NCBI GenBank assembly: GCA_018268915.1
Contig: JAFDVQ010000005.1
Location: forward strand, 186,001 to 250,000
Direction: 5' to 3'
Origin: Acidobacteriota bacterium
GTDB lineage: Bacteria; Acidobacteriota; Terriglobia; Terriglobales; Acidobacteriaceae
Length of the DNA: 64,000 nucleotides
The notes under the pieces were generated by a model. It saw only the letters and a list, made by a program, of their open reading frames with translations, did not search any database and had not been told where the DNA came from. Shown in pieces: positions 45,340 to 54,982 of the stretch. Numbering within the stretch: position 1 is the first letter of the stretch; each line of letters begins with the position of its first letter. The position numbers were made by a program, and so were the translations under genes.

Positions 45340-48018
45340 CTAGATTTTCTTGTGCAAACGCAGGTCGCGCGATGATGGGCCGACGCTCAGATTTCTCTGA
45401 CCAGAAGCAGTGATCCATTTGCGCTCATTCGTCGACCAGTACTGCAATTGCCGTAAGGCGACGTGCAACGTTACTTTGCGCGATTCGCCCTTCTTGAAGT
45501 GAATTCGGTCGAAACCAACCAATGCCGAGACTGGAAATTGCACACCATCAGGAATATTGGTCGGCGCGCCAAGGTAGACCTGCGGGACCTCATCGGAATC
45601 CATGCTCCCGGTATTCGCTATAGTGACTCCTACATCTAAACCTCCATCAGCTGACTTTTCCACTGTCAGTCCGGAGTATTCGAAGGTGGCGTAGCTGAGT
45701 CCGTGCCCGAATGGGAATAGGGGCGCCTTGCCCTCTCGATCAAACCACCGATATCCCACATTCACACCTTCGGAATAGGTCGTTTTCCCATCCACTCCCT
45801 TCTTCGATCGCTCCGGGAACCGAGGATCGGTCGCAGGATAGTCGGCGAGAGCTTTGCCCCAGGTCACTGGAAGACGTCCGGCCGGACTGACTTTACCCGC
45901 CAACAAGTTGGCAGTTGCCCACCCACCTTCATCTCCCGGCCACCACATTTCAAGAACCGCCTTAACCTTGTCCACCCAGAGCAACGCCACAGGAAGGCTT
46001 GTATTCAGGACGACGATTGTATTGGGATTCACAGTCGCCACGTCTTCGATCAACTTGTCCTGTTCTCCGGGCAAGCCGAAGGTCGGATGAAGGCGCGTCC
46101 ATACAAAGACTACGGCGACTTTGGCTTTCTTCGCCGCTACGACAGCTGCATCATGGTCCGCCTTGCGCTGTTCCGGCGTATACCAGTTCAGGCGCACCTG
46201 CACGGGAGCGGAGGATGTGTCAGGATCGATCGCGACCTCGACAGCATGCGGACCTGCTTTCAGTTCCAGCGGCCGACGCACATTGTCGAGCAGGTCAATG
46301 GTTGGCACTATGTTGTCTTTATTGGCTTGCAGGATATCGCCGTGCACGCCACCTTGCGTTGCGCCAGTGTGGCCAACGCGCTTGCCATCGATTGTCAGGC
46401 TTGCGTTGGTGCCGAGCGCCTGCAGGTACATCCAGTACTCGCCCTCGGCCGGCACAGCCAACGTTCCTTTCCAAGTGATCTTCGAGTTTGCCGGCAAGGT
46501 ATTCCCAGCCTTTTTTGTAAAGTTAATCTCTGCATCAACCTTGCCATCTTCGCGGACAAGGCCCGGCTGGCCGTCATGCGACAGGAGGCTCGCCGGAATC
46601 GTAGATCCAGTCATATCGTCCGCTACTGCAATCTGAATCTTTGAGTTACCGGAGATCTTTTTGAGCGCTTCGTAGGGGCCGATTTGGCGCTCGGGCAGCC
46701 CTTCCGAGCGCTCCCCGCTCATACCAATCGAATCCACCTGCAGAGCTGTCGGTCCGATCAACACCGTCGCATCCAGTTCGGTCTGCTTCAACGGCAGTGC
46801 GCCCTCATTCTTCAACAAAACAGCTGCCTCCTCACCCGTACGCTGAATGACTTTTGCGTTCTCTCCGACGGATTGCGCAGTAACGCTGTGCTTTTGCTCG
46901 CCGTCCATGTAGCCGAAGTGAGCAATCTCGTAGAGCACATGCCCCGCAGCCAGCGTGATTGTCTTCTCGGTGACCAGCCCGTCTTTCATCGCCTCCGGCA
47001 TCTTTCTAGAATCCAGCTTTACGCCAAAAGCGCCGAAGTCGCCCATGATGGGTTTCGGCTCTTCCGGCAGGTGACCGAAGAAGCCTTCCATCATGTCACT
47101 CATCGAATTCTGCGGCGGCGCCGGTTTCGCAGGCTGGGAGTCGAAGAACGTTGGCATGAAGCTGAATGTACCCGGCCCCGGCTCTCCAGGCATTTCCATG
47201 TCGAGACCTTGATTGATGAAGTCAACCGCGTGTACTGCGCCCCAGTCAGATGTGACAAATCCCTTGAAGCCGATCTCGTCGCGAAGAATCGTCTGCAGCA
47301 AAGTCTTATTTCCGCACGCAAACGTCCCGTTCAGACGGTTGTACGAACACATGATTGAGCTAACGTCAGCCCGCCTGACTGCTGCCTCAAAAGGAGCCAG
47401 GTAGACTTCATGCAGCGTTTGATCGTCGATCATCGTGCTGAAATTCTCTGAGTCGTAGCCAATATAGTGCTTGATCTGAGCCATCACATGCTGCGACTGA
47501 ATTCCCTTCGTCTCGGCGACGCCCATCTCGCTGGTCAAATAGGGATCTTCGCCAAAGGTATTGAAGCCGCGCTCGAATTCCAGATCGCGCACGATGTTCA
47601 CAAAGGGCTGGAGGGCTACATCGATGCCGAGGGCTCTCGCTTCTCGTCCAATGACGATGCCGTTGTCTTCTGCTGTCTTGCGACTGAACGTTGCAGCGAC
47701 TCCCATCGTCGCTGTCTCACCATGAGAAGGATGGCGCGTAAGTACACCGGGAGGTCCATCGGCGAAGCGTAATCCGGGAATCCCCAATCGAGGAACTCCG
47801 GCAAGATAGCCGGCCTGGCCTTGGTAGGCAGCCGGATCCTCATGGGTTCCATCGATCAGCTTGAGTTTTTCCTGTAGAGTCATCTGACTGAGAAGCTTGT
47901 CAACGCGCGCATCACCCGTAACTACTGGAACCGACTGCGCCGGTGCAGAGGCGCCTGCCAGAATCAAAAATATTATGGCGCTCAGAGCGAATTCGAAAAC
48001 TTCAATTTTCAATTTCAC
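45340..48018 (-). CDS. GH3 beta-glycosidase with inserted PA14 domain
   Basis: An 892-residue secreted enzyme. Signal segment to about residue 28; the catalytic TIM barrel follows (MTLQEKLKLIDG, LRFADGPPGV, VMAQIKHYIGYDSE) with nucleophile Asp258 in GFVTSDWGAVH. The alpha/beta sandwich begins near residue 360, and a PA14 domain (EGEYWMYLQALGTNASLTID) interrupts it at about 490-640, as in some BglB-type beta-glucosidases where PA14 closes over the active site. A fibronectin-III-like domain ends the protein. The start is GTG at 48018 with GGAAAG just upstream. Beta-glucosidase is the most common activity; xylosidase or others are possible. Confidence 0.92.
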   Translation of the reverse strand: MKLKIEVFEFALSAIIFLILAGASAPAQSVPVVTGDARVDKLLSQMTLQEKLKLIDGTHEDPAAYQGQAGYLAGVPRLGIPGLRFADGPPGVLTRHPSHGETATMGVAATFSRKTAEDNGIVIGREARALGIDVALQPFVNIVRDLEFERGFNTFGEDPYLTSEMGVAETKGIQSQHVMAQIKHYIGYDSENFSTMIDDQTLHEVYLAPFEAAVRRADVSSIMCSYNRLNGTFACGNKTLLQTILRDEIGFKGFVTSDWGAVHAVDFINQGLDMEMPGEPGPGTFSFMPTFFDSQPAKPAPPQNSMSDMMEGFFGHLPEEPKPIMGDFGAFGVKLDSRKMPEAMKDGLVTEKTITLAAGHVLYEIAHFGYMDGEQKHSVTAQSVGENAKVIQRTGEEAAVLLKNEGALPLKQTELDATVLIGPTALQVDSIGMSGERSEGLPERQIGPYEALKKISGNSKIQIAVADDMTGSTIPASLLSHDGQPGLVREDGKVDAEINFTKKAGNTLPANSKITWKGTLAVPAEGEYWMYLQALGTNASLTIDGKRVGHTGATQGGVHGDILQANKDNIVPTIDLLDNVRRPLELKAGPHAVEVAIDPDTSSAPVQVRLNWYTPEQRKADHDAAVVAAKKAKVAVVFVWTRLHPTFGLPGEQDKLIEDVATVNPNTIVVLNTSLPVALLWVDKVKAVLEMWWPGDEGGWATANLLAGKVSPAGRLPVTWGKALADYPATDPRFPERSKKGVDGKTTYSEGVNVGYRWFDREGKAPLFPFGHGLSYATFEYSGLTVEKSADGGLDVGVTIANTGSMDSDEVPQVYLGAPTNIPDGVQFPVSALVGFDRIHFKKGESRKVTLHVALRQLQYWSTNERKWITASGQRNLSVGPSSRDLRLHKKI

Positions 48019-48426
48019 TTCTTTCCTTTCAACAACTCGTCGAGAGAAGGGTTCCTAATGGCTTGTTTGAGGCGTTCATCTTCTGCCGCTTCACCAAAAA
48101 CGGAAGTGCAGGCACCAGAGCGAGCAGCGGGACTCAACTCGAAGACCACACCTACGAATTTCCAGTGCGCTTGCCAACGAATCGATCAACAAATGTAATA
48201 GCGCCAGCGAGCGATGTCCAGCATCGGCGACACGGCTGCCTGTGATATTGGCCGATTGCTGCTTTTCGGAGAGAATTGCCGCGACCAGACACCGGATGAA
48301 AGACCGGACACGCGGTACAAATCAGCGCCGCTGAGCAGATACTGGCGATTCTCCTGGCGCGTACTACACAAACTTCAGTCGCCGTGCCGGCCAGAGATGC
48401 TGCACTGCTCATTGCGTGTAAAGGCC
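48019..48426. other. Non-coding region between GH3 and rhaT
   Basis: About 400 bases of the divergent region between GH3 and rhaT. I see no gene; short open frames on both strands lack support. The part from 48427 holds the rhaT control region, described separately. The GH3 promoter should lie here but has no clear consensus. Confidence 0.4.
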
Positions 48427-48486
48427 GTCAACCTTCGGTTGACAGCATCGTTATTGGATTGTTATCTTCCGTTGGAAACAGTTTCA
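48427..48486 (+). promoter_or_regulatory. rhaT promoter with two overlapping inverted repeats
   Basis: GTCAACC-TTC-GGTTGAC (48427-48443) is a perfect 7-bp inverted repeat whose right arm overlaps TTGACA (48439-48444), a consensus -35. TATCTT (48463-48468) follows after 18 bases as a -10. GAAAC-A-GTTTC (48475-48485), inside TTGGAAACAGTTTCA, covers the expected transcript start. The second repeat resembles the IclR operator consensus TGGAAATnATTTCCA as I remember it, and a similar element precedes the GH106 gene. Confidence 0.55.
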
Positions 48487-48545
48487 TTTGAGACATTGGC
48501 GAGTGTGCCTTCAACGAAATGTGCATGCTCCACTGGAGATAATCT

Positions 48546-49580
48546 ATGTCGTCCGTCGTTGCTGGGATTGGATGGCACATCGTCGGTGCGAGCATGGCGG
48601 CATCCTTCTACGCGCCTATTGAGCGCGTCAGAAAATGGTCCTGGGAGACAACGTGGGCTGTTGCCGGCTTCTTCTCCTGGGTTCTGCTTCCCATCGGTGT
48701 CAGCCTAGTCCTGCTGCCCAACTTCCGCAACTTCTATGCGAGCCAGGGTACTCCACTTCTACTGACCGTTGCGGCGTTCGGGGCAATGTGGGGGGTGGGC
48801 AATGTCAGTTATGGACTGACGATGCGTTATCTCGGCATGTCGTTAGGTATCGGTGTTGCCATCGGGGTCACACTGGTCGTGGGAACCCTTGTTCCGCCAA
48901 TAAGACACGGACAAGCTGCAATGCTTTTCACGACTCGCAGCGGCCTCATCACCATGTCTGGCGTGCTGGTTGCCCTCATCGGAGTTGCCATTGTCTCCTG
49001 GGCAGGACACCAGAAAGAAGTTCAACTCAAGGGACATCTCCAGGAATTCAATGTAGGGCTGGGTTTGCTCCTTGCAGTCCTCTGCGGAATCTTCTCTTCC
49101 GGGATGTCGTTCGCCATCGATGCTGCCCAGCCCATGGAGACGGCTGCGAAGGCGCTTGGCGTCAATCCGCTTTACGCTGCTCTGCCCAGCTACGTGATCA
49201 TCATGGGCGGCGGCGCAGTGATCAACTTCGCCTACTGCTTCATCCGCCTGGCAGTCATTCCGAGGCTTTCTCTTCGCGCCGATCTGAATCAGGACGGAGC
49301 GACGATCTCAAAAAATGCCGCGCTCGCTTCGACAGGCGGAATCATGTGGTACCTCCAGTTCTTCTTTTATGCATGGGGAGCGGCAAACATTCCGCAGCAC
49401 CTCTCGTATGTGAACTGGATGCTGCACATGAGCATCTACGTTCTATGCGGCGGCCTCGTCGGTCTCGCGTTAGGCGAGTGGGCCGGTGTTCGAAAGCAGT
49501 CGCTCCGCATGCTGATCGCCGGCATCTGCGTGATCATCGCTGCAGCTAACCTGGTTGGACTTGGAATGGCTGCCAACTAG
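48546..49580 (+). CDS. rhaT: L-rhamnose/proton symporter
   Basis: A 344-residue inner-membrane protein with about ten membrane segments. The N-terminus GIGWHIVGASMAASFYAPIE and the loop KKWSWET-like VRKWSWETTWAVAGFFSW are hallmarks of RhaT, the L-rhamnose:H+ symporter. MWGVGNVSYGLTMRYLGMSL and GIGVAIGVTLVVGTLVPP follow as in the family. GGAG lies 9 bases before the ATG. Its presence with GH106, RhaM and RhaA makes the substrate assignment firm. Confidence 0.93.
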   Translation: MSSVVAGIGWHIVGASMAASFYAPIERVRKWSWETTWAVAGFFSWVLLPIGVSLVLLPNFRNFYASQGTPLLLTVAAFGAMWGVGNVSYGLTMRYLGMSLGIGVAIGVTLVVGTLVPPIRHGQAAMLFTTRSGLITMSGVLVALIGVAIVSWAGHQKEVQLKGHLQEFNVGLGLLLAVLCGIFSSGMSFAIDAAQPMETAAKALGVNPLYAALPSYVIIMGGGAVINFAYCFIRLAVIPRLSLRADLNQDGATISKNAALASTGGIMWYLQFFFYAWGAANIPQHLSYVNWMLHMSIYVLCGGLVGLALGEWAGVRKQSLRMLIAGICVIIAAANLVGLGMAAN

Positions 49581-49637
49581 CACGCCCGAGATTCGGAATT
49601 CCAACCTTCAGGCTCATCTGGATTTTCCAAATGTCGA

Positions 49638-50831
49638 CTACTGTTCGTCTACAATGCCAAGCTGCTGCGGGGTGACTTCCTGGGCTTCATCTGGCTTCCT
49701 CAGCCCGACGGGCGTCGACTTATGCAGCTTTCGGAATTCAGCGATGGCCGCTTCCTGAGCCTGCCGGTTGCCGGCGGCGCGTTCTGCCTGCGCGAGCCTA
49801 TACCACGCCACTTCATCGTCAGGACGAATCTTTGTTGCGCGCCGAAGCGGCGCAACCGCATTTTGCGGCGTTTGGCCCTCAAGCAAAACGCCACCTAAGC
49901 CTACGAGCGCCTCTTCAAAGTCCGGAAATCTTTGAATCGCAGCCTCGAATGCTTGCTGCGCTTTTTCTCGATCGCCTGCTTGAGCCGCTAGATAGGCCAA
50001 TTCATACGAGGCATTTCCATTCCGCGGGTCTACGCCCAATTCCGCATTGAAGTCCTGTATAGCAGCCTCGCGGAATTTCGGGTCACGATTTTCGGCGAAC
50101 TGGGCTAAATGGACGCGACCCATCCGATAGTGAATCCCGGGGCGATGTGGATCGACGCTCAATACGTGATTGAAGGCATCAATCGCGGCGTCATAGTTCT
50201 TCTGGCTCTCGTTGGCCTCACCGCGTGCCTGCAGCATCCAGATCGAGTCTGGAGCCGCGGTTTGCAGCTTCTCCATCGTGATGTACGCATAGTTTCCGTA
50301 GATCCGGCCCGTGTGATAAAGCACCTCCGGATCCTCTGGATATAGCTTGTTTAATTCCAGCGACGTTTGAACAGCCTCAGCATCTCGGCCGAGATTGCCG
50401 AATACGCGAAGCAATTGCAGGCCACAAAGCTTGCGCGAGATTGGATCTGATTGTTTGAATCCCTTCTCAAGTTTTGGCAGTGCTTCATTAAACTTGCCGA
50501 GCTCCGCAAGAGAAAGCCCAAGCAGAGTGTCGAGCCGGGGAAGAGTCGGTTTCAGCTTCTGCGCCTTTCCTATTTCGGCAACAGCTTCGTCGTATTCCCT
50601 GAGCTTAAAGCAGATTGCCGCCAGGCTGGCGTGAATCTCCGCAACAGCCGGCTCCATCCGTGCAAGCTTTTCAAAAACATCTTTGGCGTCAGTCATTCGG
50701 CCTTGCGCCATCGCCTGCTGTCCCTCGGATGCAAGCCGCGCAGCATCGTCATTCGCTTGCGTCAGGCCTACGATAGGGATGGCGAATAAAGACAAAAATA
50801 AGGCTGCACACGCAAACAAGCGCTTGATCAT
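49638..50831 (-). CDS. Secreted TPR protein
   Basis: A 397-residue protein with a signal peptide (LFACAALFLSLFAIPIVGLT) and tetratricopeptide repeats over almost its full length (PAVAEIHASLAAICFKLREY, YDAAIDAFNHVLSVDPHRPG, YELAYLAAQAGDREKAQQAF, EVAWYRLAQAERAAGNRQAQ). Such proteins act as periplasmic or outer-membrane scaffolds. It lies downstream of the TonB receptor on the same strand, but a strong terminator separates them. Its partner is unknown; it may be tied to the receptor system. Confidence 0.85.
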   Translation of the reverse strand: MIKRLFACAALFLSLFAIPIVGLTQANDDAARLASEGQQAMAQGRMTDAKDVFEKLARMEPAVAEIHASLAAICFKLREYDEAVAEIGKAQKLKPTLPRLDTLLGLSLAELGKFNEALPKLEKGFKQSDPISRKLCGLQLLRVFGNLGRDAEAVQTSLELNKLYPEDPEVLYHTGRIYGNYAYITMEKLQTAAPDSIWMLQARGEANESQKNYDAAIDAFNHVLSVDPHRPGIHYRMGRVHLAQFAENRDPKFREAAIQDFNAELGVDPRNGNASYELAYLAAQAGDREKAQQAFEAAIQRFPDFEEALVGLGGVLLEGQTPQNAVAPLRRATKIRPDDEVAWYRLAQAERAAGNRQAQEAAIAEFRKLHKSTPVGLRKPDEAQEVTPQQLGIVDEQ

Positions 50832-50849
50832 GAAGTGAGTTTATCCCCA

Positions 50850-50885
50850 AAGAGAAGCTCCGCCACAGGGGGTCTGTGGCGGAGC
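50850..50885 (-). terminator. Terminator of the TonB receptor gene
   Basis: GCTCCGCCACAG (50857-50868) and CTGTGGCGGAGC (50874-50885) form a perfect 12-bp stem with a 5-base loop. Read on the minus strand it is followed by TTCTCTTT. It begins 22 bases after the receptor's stop codon. Confidence 0.85.
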
Positions 50886-50907
50886 GATGGATACAGTGTG
50901 TAACCGG

Positions 50908-53900
50908 TCAGAAGGTGATTTTCCCGCTGAGCTGGATGATGCGTGCGTCCGAAGCTGTACCGGTGATCTGGCCGGCCGTCTGATCGCCAACAAAGTTGTC
51001 GATCTGGGAGTTGCCGCCGGATCCGCTTCCAATCAGCGCTCCGGTATTCCCGGCGTACTGGTGGTGATTCCAGGCGTTGAAGAAATCTCCATTCAGTTTG
51101 AAGCCCACCCGCTCCGTGAGGGCAAAGGTCTTGGCCAGTCCCATGTCCCAGTTGTTGATTCCGGGCTGGCGAAGGAAACTACGCGGGGAGTTGCCGTAGG
51201 TGCCGATGTCCGGCTGGGTGAAGCAGGCGTAGTTGATCCGCTGCATCACCTTTGTAAGGTTCGAGTGGAGGTTGCAGCCCGGTGTATAGTTGGCGCGCTG
51301 ATTCTGGGTGAAATTTACTCCCTGAATGTCATTCGCACCCCAGCTGAATGGGAATCCCGCCTGGAAGGTCGCGATGCCCGTAGTTTCCCATCCGCCCACG
51401 ATAAGATTGGCGGCCCGGTTCAAGCCGCTGCCAATCTTTTTGCCGCGGCCAATCGGAAGCTGATAGATGTAGCTGGCGACGAATCTCTGATTGACGTCGA
51501 AGTCAGAGAGGCCGTAGTCGAGTTGCGGGCGATGGTTGTCCATGAAGCCCTGGTAGCCGGAGCCCGTTGCTCCGACGCCCGCAGCCGCTGACTTGTCGTC
51601 CTTGCTCTGGGCCCAGGTGTAAACAGCAGTAGTGGCCAAGTCATGAGCGCGGTGTTCCAGCTTGACGTTTACGCCGTTGTAGTGGGAGTACCCGTGCCAG
51701 TCGCTGTTGATGTAGAACTGCACAAAGTTCTTGTAGGGACGGCGGCTCGCAATGCTGCACCCGTCGAGAGGTTGAGCAGGGGTGGGTAGATTGTTGTCGC
51801 CAAAGATGTTGAAGTAGACGCCGTTTACATCCGTTTGCTGGCATGTCGGCAGCAGATCGGAAGCGATCGCGTACGGTTGGGCAATCTGGTGCCTGTCGAG
51901 GAGATGCACCGCATGCGTGCCGATGTAATTGGCTTCCACAGTGGTGTTCCGGGCTATTTCGCGCTGTACTCCGGCAGTCCAGGACTGAACGTAGGGATTC
52001 AGCGGGTTTTCCGATTCGATCACGGCCAAGAAGGTTAACGTGGACGCCGGGAAGGGACCAAGAGCTGAGTAACTCGGGAACATCTGATTCGACAGCTTTG
52101 GAACCGTGTTGTTGGTGGTGGGATCGAGGCTGTTGCGGACGCTGTACGGGTAGATGTCGCCTGAGTTGTCGATCTCGCGGCCTTCGGCGGAGTCATAGAA
52201 GATTCCATATCCGGTCCGGATCACGGTCTTGGGTGTCAACCGGTAGGTGATTCCGAGACGCGGAGCAAACGGCGTCTTCGGTCCGGGGTGCGGCACGGAG
52301 CCGCAGTAGCGGAGAATAGGGCCGCTGTCGCTATCGCCGCCCGGCGCGACACCGTTGGATGACAGGCTCTTGTCTGCAAAGCAAAGGCCGCCGTTTGTGT
52401 TTTGCGTGTCGAGCCAGAACATGTGATTCTTAGCTTCGTATGCGGCGGCGCGATAGTCCCACCGAAGACCGATGCTGACGGTCAGCTTCTGGTTCGCCTT
52501 CCAGTTGTCCATGAAGTAGGGAGCGAAGTAACCAAAAACGTGATCCTGGGGATTGCCGGCTGTGTCTGCGGGAACGTACTGGTCGGCGCCGGGTACAAAG
52601 CCGCCTGCGCCGCTGTAGTACCCCAGCAGCATATCAGCCACTGCATTGCCGGTGCCGCAAAGTGCCGTGGCATTGGGGCAGTTGTTGAAGTTCCTTTGAA
52701 TGGTCGATGCGCCGAAGCTCCATTCTCCATAGAAATCGTCGTCAAGGTTGCGGATCAGGTGCCACTTCCGGTAATCGACGCCAAAACCGAACGTATGCCG
52801 GCCTTTGATCCAGCTGACAGAGTCAGCGAATTCCCAGGTTGGCCCTTCCGATCCGGTATAGGAGTTGCCGCTTCCGCCCACACCATTAAACCCGGTAAGG
52901 CCCACGCTCGGCCATGTCTGTTGCAAGGCTGAGAACTTGGTGAAGATGCCTGTCAGTGCTAGTTGTGAAACAGCGTCAGGAGTAATCTGCGGGCCGCCCT
53001 GGGGCGCGTTCGCCGTAAGGTGGCCGAAGCGGAAATTGTTGACGATGGACTGGCCGAAGCTGATGGTGTGCGACACCGCCCAGCTTGTTTCTTTCTGAAG
53101 GTAGATCTCGTAGCCGTGGACGAGGTCTTCGGAGTTGTAATGACCCTGGTTGGTGTAGTTGGCATCTGTGTAGCGGAAGAAAGCCGAGCCGAATTTTCCG
53201 AGGTTCTGGTCTCCGCGGTAGGTCTGCTGATTCTGGTGCAGGGGGAATCCGAAGTTCTTGAAGACATTCGGTGTGCCTTCGGGCTGATTGGCGAGTGTGG
53301 GGGTGGCCCAAAAACCGTTCGTGACACCGACCAGCCCGACGTTGCCGGTCTGACGCGCGGCGGGAATCACGTTCCCGGGGAAGGGCTGCTTGGTCAGCGG
53401 GTCGACTGGCATGCAGTTGCCGCCGGCAGCAAGCAGGGTGGTACAGTCGGGATTTGGCGTTCCGTCTGACTTGAAATAATTAGGCAGCAGGCCACCTGGA
53501 AGGTTCGTTCCACTTGGCGCCAGATACTGTTCGGCCGAAAAGTCGCCCGTGAGAATGGCCGGGTTTGGCATCGTCGCCTTTTGCGAGTACCCGTTGGTGA
53601 TGCGCCACCCTTCATAGTTGGCCATAAAGAAGCTTTTGTTGCGGCCGTCGTACACCTTGGGAATGTAGACGGGACCACCAACCACAAACCCGAATTGATT
53701 TTGATGGAGTGGCGGGTTGGATGTCGCCCTCTGTCCGATTATGTCTGTGGCTGTCGGGAACGGTTTGGCATCGAAGCCGTCTTCGCGGTGGTACCAGAAG
53801 GCCGAGCCGTGCAGCGTGTTCGTGCCGCCTTTGCTGACAATGTTGACTTGGGTGGCACTGAATCCAAGGTCCGCAGGGTACGTTCCACTCGAGACTTTGA

Positions 53901-54561
53901 ATTCCTGGATTGCGTCTTGCGACAACATCACGGCAGGCGTTACAAGCGCTGCGTCAGTATTTACCAAGCCGTCGAGGGTATAGTTATTGCCCTCGGGACG
54001 TCCGCCGTTCACACTGATGGCGTTGCCCTCGCCTTGGCGCATTGTGCCCTGCTCGCCGCCCACGGTAACCGCGCCGGCGCCGACCAGCAGGAGTTGCATA
54101 AAGTTGCGGCCATTCAACGGGAGACCTTCCACCTGTTGCTGGCTCACGAGATTCGAGAGTTCCGCTGTGTCGGTGTCGAGTGCGACCGCCTGTGCCGTCG
54201 TTTCAACGGTCTCAGTAACCGCGCCTGGCTTGAGTGTCAGATCAACGCGCGCGTGCTGATTTACCGTCAGAGTGAATGATGAAATCACGGCCTTCTGGAA
54301 TCCGCGCGCTTCACCAGATACTGTGTATGTGCCTGGGTTGAGCGCAGGAGCGTTATAGTCGCCTGCGCTGGTAGTGACCGTCTGAAATGAAACTTGCGTT
54401 GCGGTGTTGGTCACAGTGATCTTGACGTTCGGCACAACCGCTCCCGAAGGATCAGTGACCGTTCCAAGAATTGTTCCCGTCGCTCCCGCTTGCGCAAACA
54501 GTCTGGGTCCCATAGCAAGCAACAGTAACGACAACAAAGCGCTGATACGAAGGATTCGCAT
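50908..54561 (-). CDS. TonB-dependent outer-membrane receptor with carboxypeptidase-regulatory-like domain
   Basis: A 1,217-residue outer-membrane protein. After the signal peptide (ISALLSLLLLAMGPRLFAQA) comes an Ig-like carboxypeptidase-regulatory domain (GTILGTVTDPSGAVVPNVKI, TVSGEARGFQKAVISSFTLT), then the plug (LVSQQQVEGLPLNGRNFMQL ... NNYTLDGLVNTDA) and a very large barrel ending in LSGKITF with terminal Phe. This layout, including the LNGRNF plug motif, is the expanded TonB-dependent transporter type of acidobacteria, thought to import oligosaccharides or other large ligands. GGAGG lies before ATG 54561. It probably takes up the oligosaccharides released by neighbouring GH enzymes; the ligand is not known. 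Confidence 0.93.
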   Translation of the reverse strand: MRILRISALLSLLLLAMGPRLFAQAGATGTILGTVTDPSGAVVPNVKITVTNTATQVSFQTVTTSAGDYNAPALNPGTYTVSGEARGFQKAVISSFTLTVNQHARVDLTLKPGAVTETVETTAQAVALDTDTAELSNLVSQQQVEGLPLNGRNFMQLLLVGAGAVTVGGEQGTMRQGEGNAISVNGGRPEGNNYTLDGLVNTDAALVTPAVMLSQDAIQEFKVSSGTYPADLGFSATQVNIVSKGGTNTLHGSAFWYHREDGFDAKPFPTATDIIGQRATSNPPLHQNQFGFVVGGPVYIPKVYDGRNKSFFMANYEGWRITNGYSQKATMPNPAILTGDFSAEQYLAPSGTNLPGGLLPNYFKSDGTPNPDCTTLLAAGGNCMPVDPLTKQPFPGNVIPAARQTGNVGLVGVTNGFWATPTLANQPEGTPNVFKNFGFPLHQNQQTYRGDQNLGKFGSAFFRYTDANYTNQGHYNSEDLVHGYEIYLQKETSWAVSHTISFGQSIVNNFRFGHLTANAPQGGPQITPDAVSQLALTGIFTKFSALQQTWPSVGLTGFNGVGGSGNSYTGSEGPTWEFADSVSWIKGRHTFGFGVDYRKWHLIRNLDDDFYGEWSFGASTIQRNFNNCPNATALCGTGNAVADMLLGYYSGAGGFVPGADQYVPADTAGNPQDHVFGYFAPYFMDNWKANQKLTVSIGLRWDYRAAAYEAKNHMFWLDTQNTNGGLCFADKSLSSNGVAPGGDSDSGPILRYCGSVPHPGPKTPFAPRLGITYRLTPKTVIRTGYGIFYDSAEGREIDNSGDIYPYSVRNSLDPTTNNTVPKLSNQMFPSYSALGPFPASTLTFLAVIESENPLNPYVQSWTAGVQREIARNTTVEANYIGTHAVHLLDRHQIAQPYAIASDLLPTCQQTDVNGVYFNIFGDNNLPTPAQPLDGCSIASRRPYKNFVQFYINSDWHGYSHYNGVNVKLEHRAHDLATTAVYTWAQSKDDKSAAAGVGATGSGYQGFMDNHRPQLDYGLSDFDVNQRFVASYIYQLPIGRGKKIGSGLNRAANLIVGGWETTGIATFQAGFPFSWGANDIQGVNFTQNQRANYTPGCNLHSNLTKVMQRINYACFTQPDIGTYGNSPRSFLRQPGINNWDMGLAKTFALTERVGFKLNGDFFNAWNHHQYAGNTGALIGSGSGGNSQIDNFVGDQTAGQITGTASDARIIQLSGKITF

Positions 54562-54690
54562 CGACTTACCTCCTAAAATGCCCTGCAAGTGTGGCGCACA
54601 TCCGCTCAGGTCTTAGAACAAGGCGCGTCTCTCGCCGATGACTTGGCTTACACGTTAAGCGGGGTTGACCTGATTCAAATGCAACGCGAC

Positions 54691-54718
54691 ATTAGCTATT
54701 CCGCAGAAATGTTGTCAA
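54691..54718 (-). promoter_or_regulatory. Probable promoter of the TonB receptor
   Basis: On the minus strand a perfect TTGACA (54718-54713) is followed after 16 bases by GCTAAT (54696-54691), four of six matching the -10 consensus. The predicted leader is about 120 bases. The rest of 54562-54982 shows no gene. Confidence 0.55.
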
Positions 54719-54982
54719 GGAAAATTTTGTTTCTCAATTGAAAAGTGACGACCAACTCAACCTTTGATCCATAGCGCAATGTTCAGGACCAGTGAGCCGC
54801 ATCGACAATGGCTTCAGACGTAAACTTAGTAAATGGATTTAGTAATAAATCCTGTCGCCTGTTCGCGCCCGCATTCATCTGGACAGGGCTTGTCACTCTC
54901 ACGGCATTTCGATGACGCAATGGAACTCATTTCCATTCGAATCACAACTTTATTCAATAGAGATTGGAATAGTCCCCAGGTT

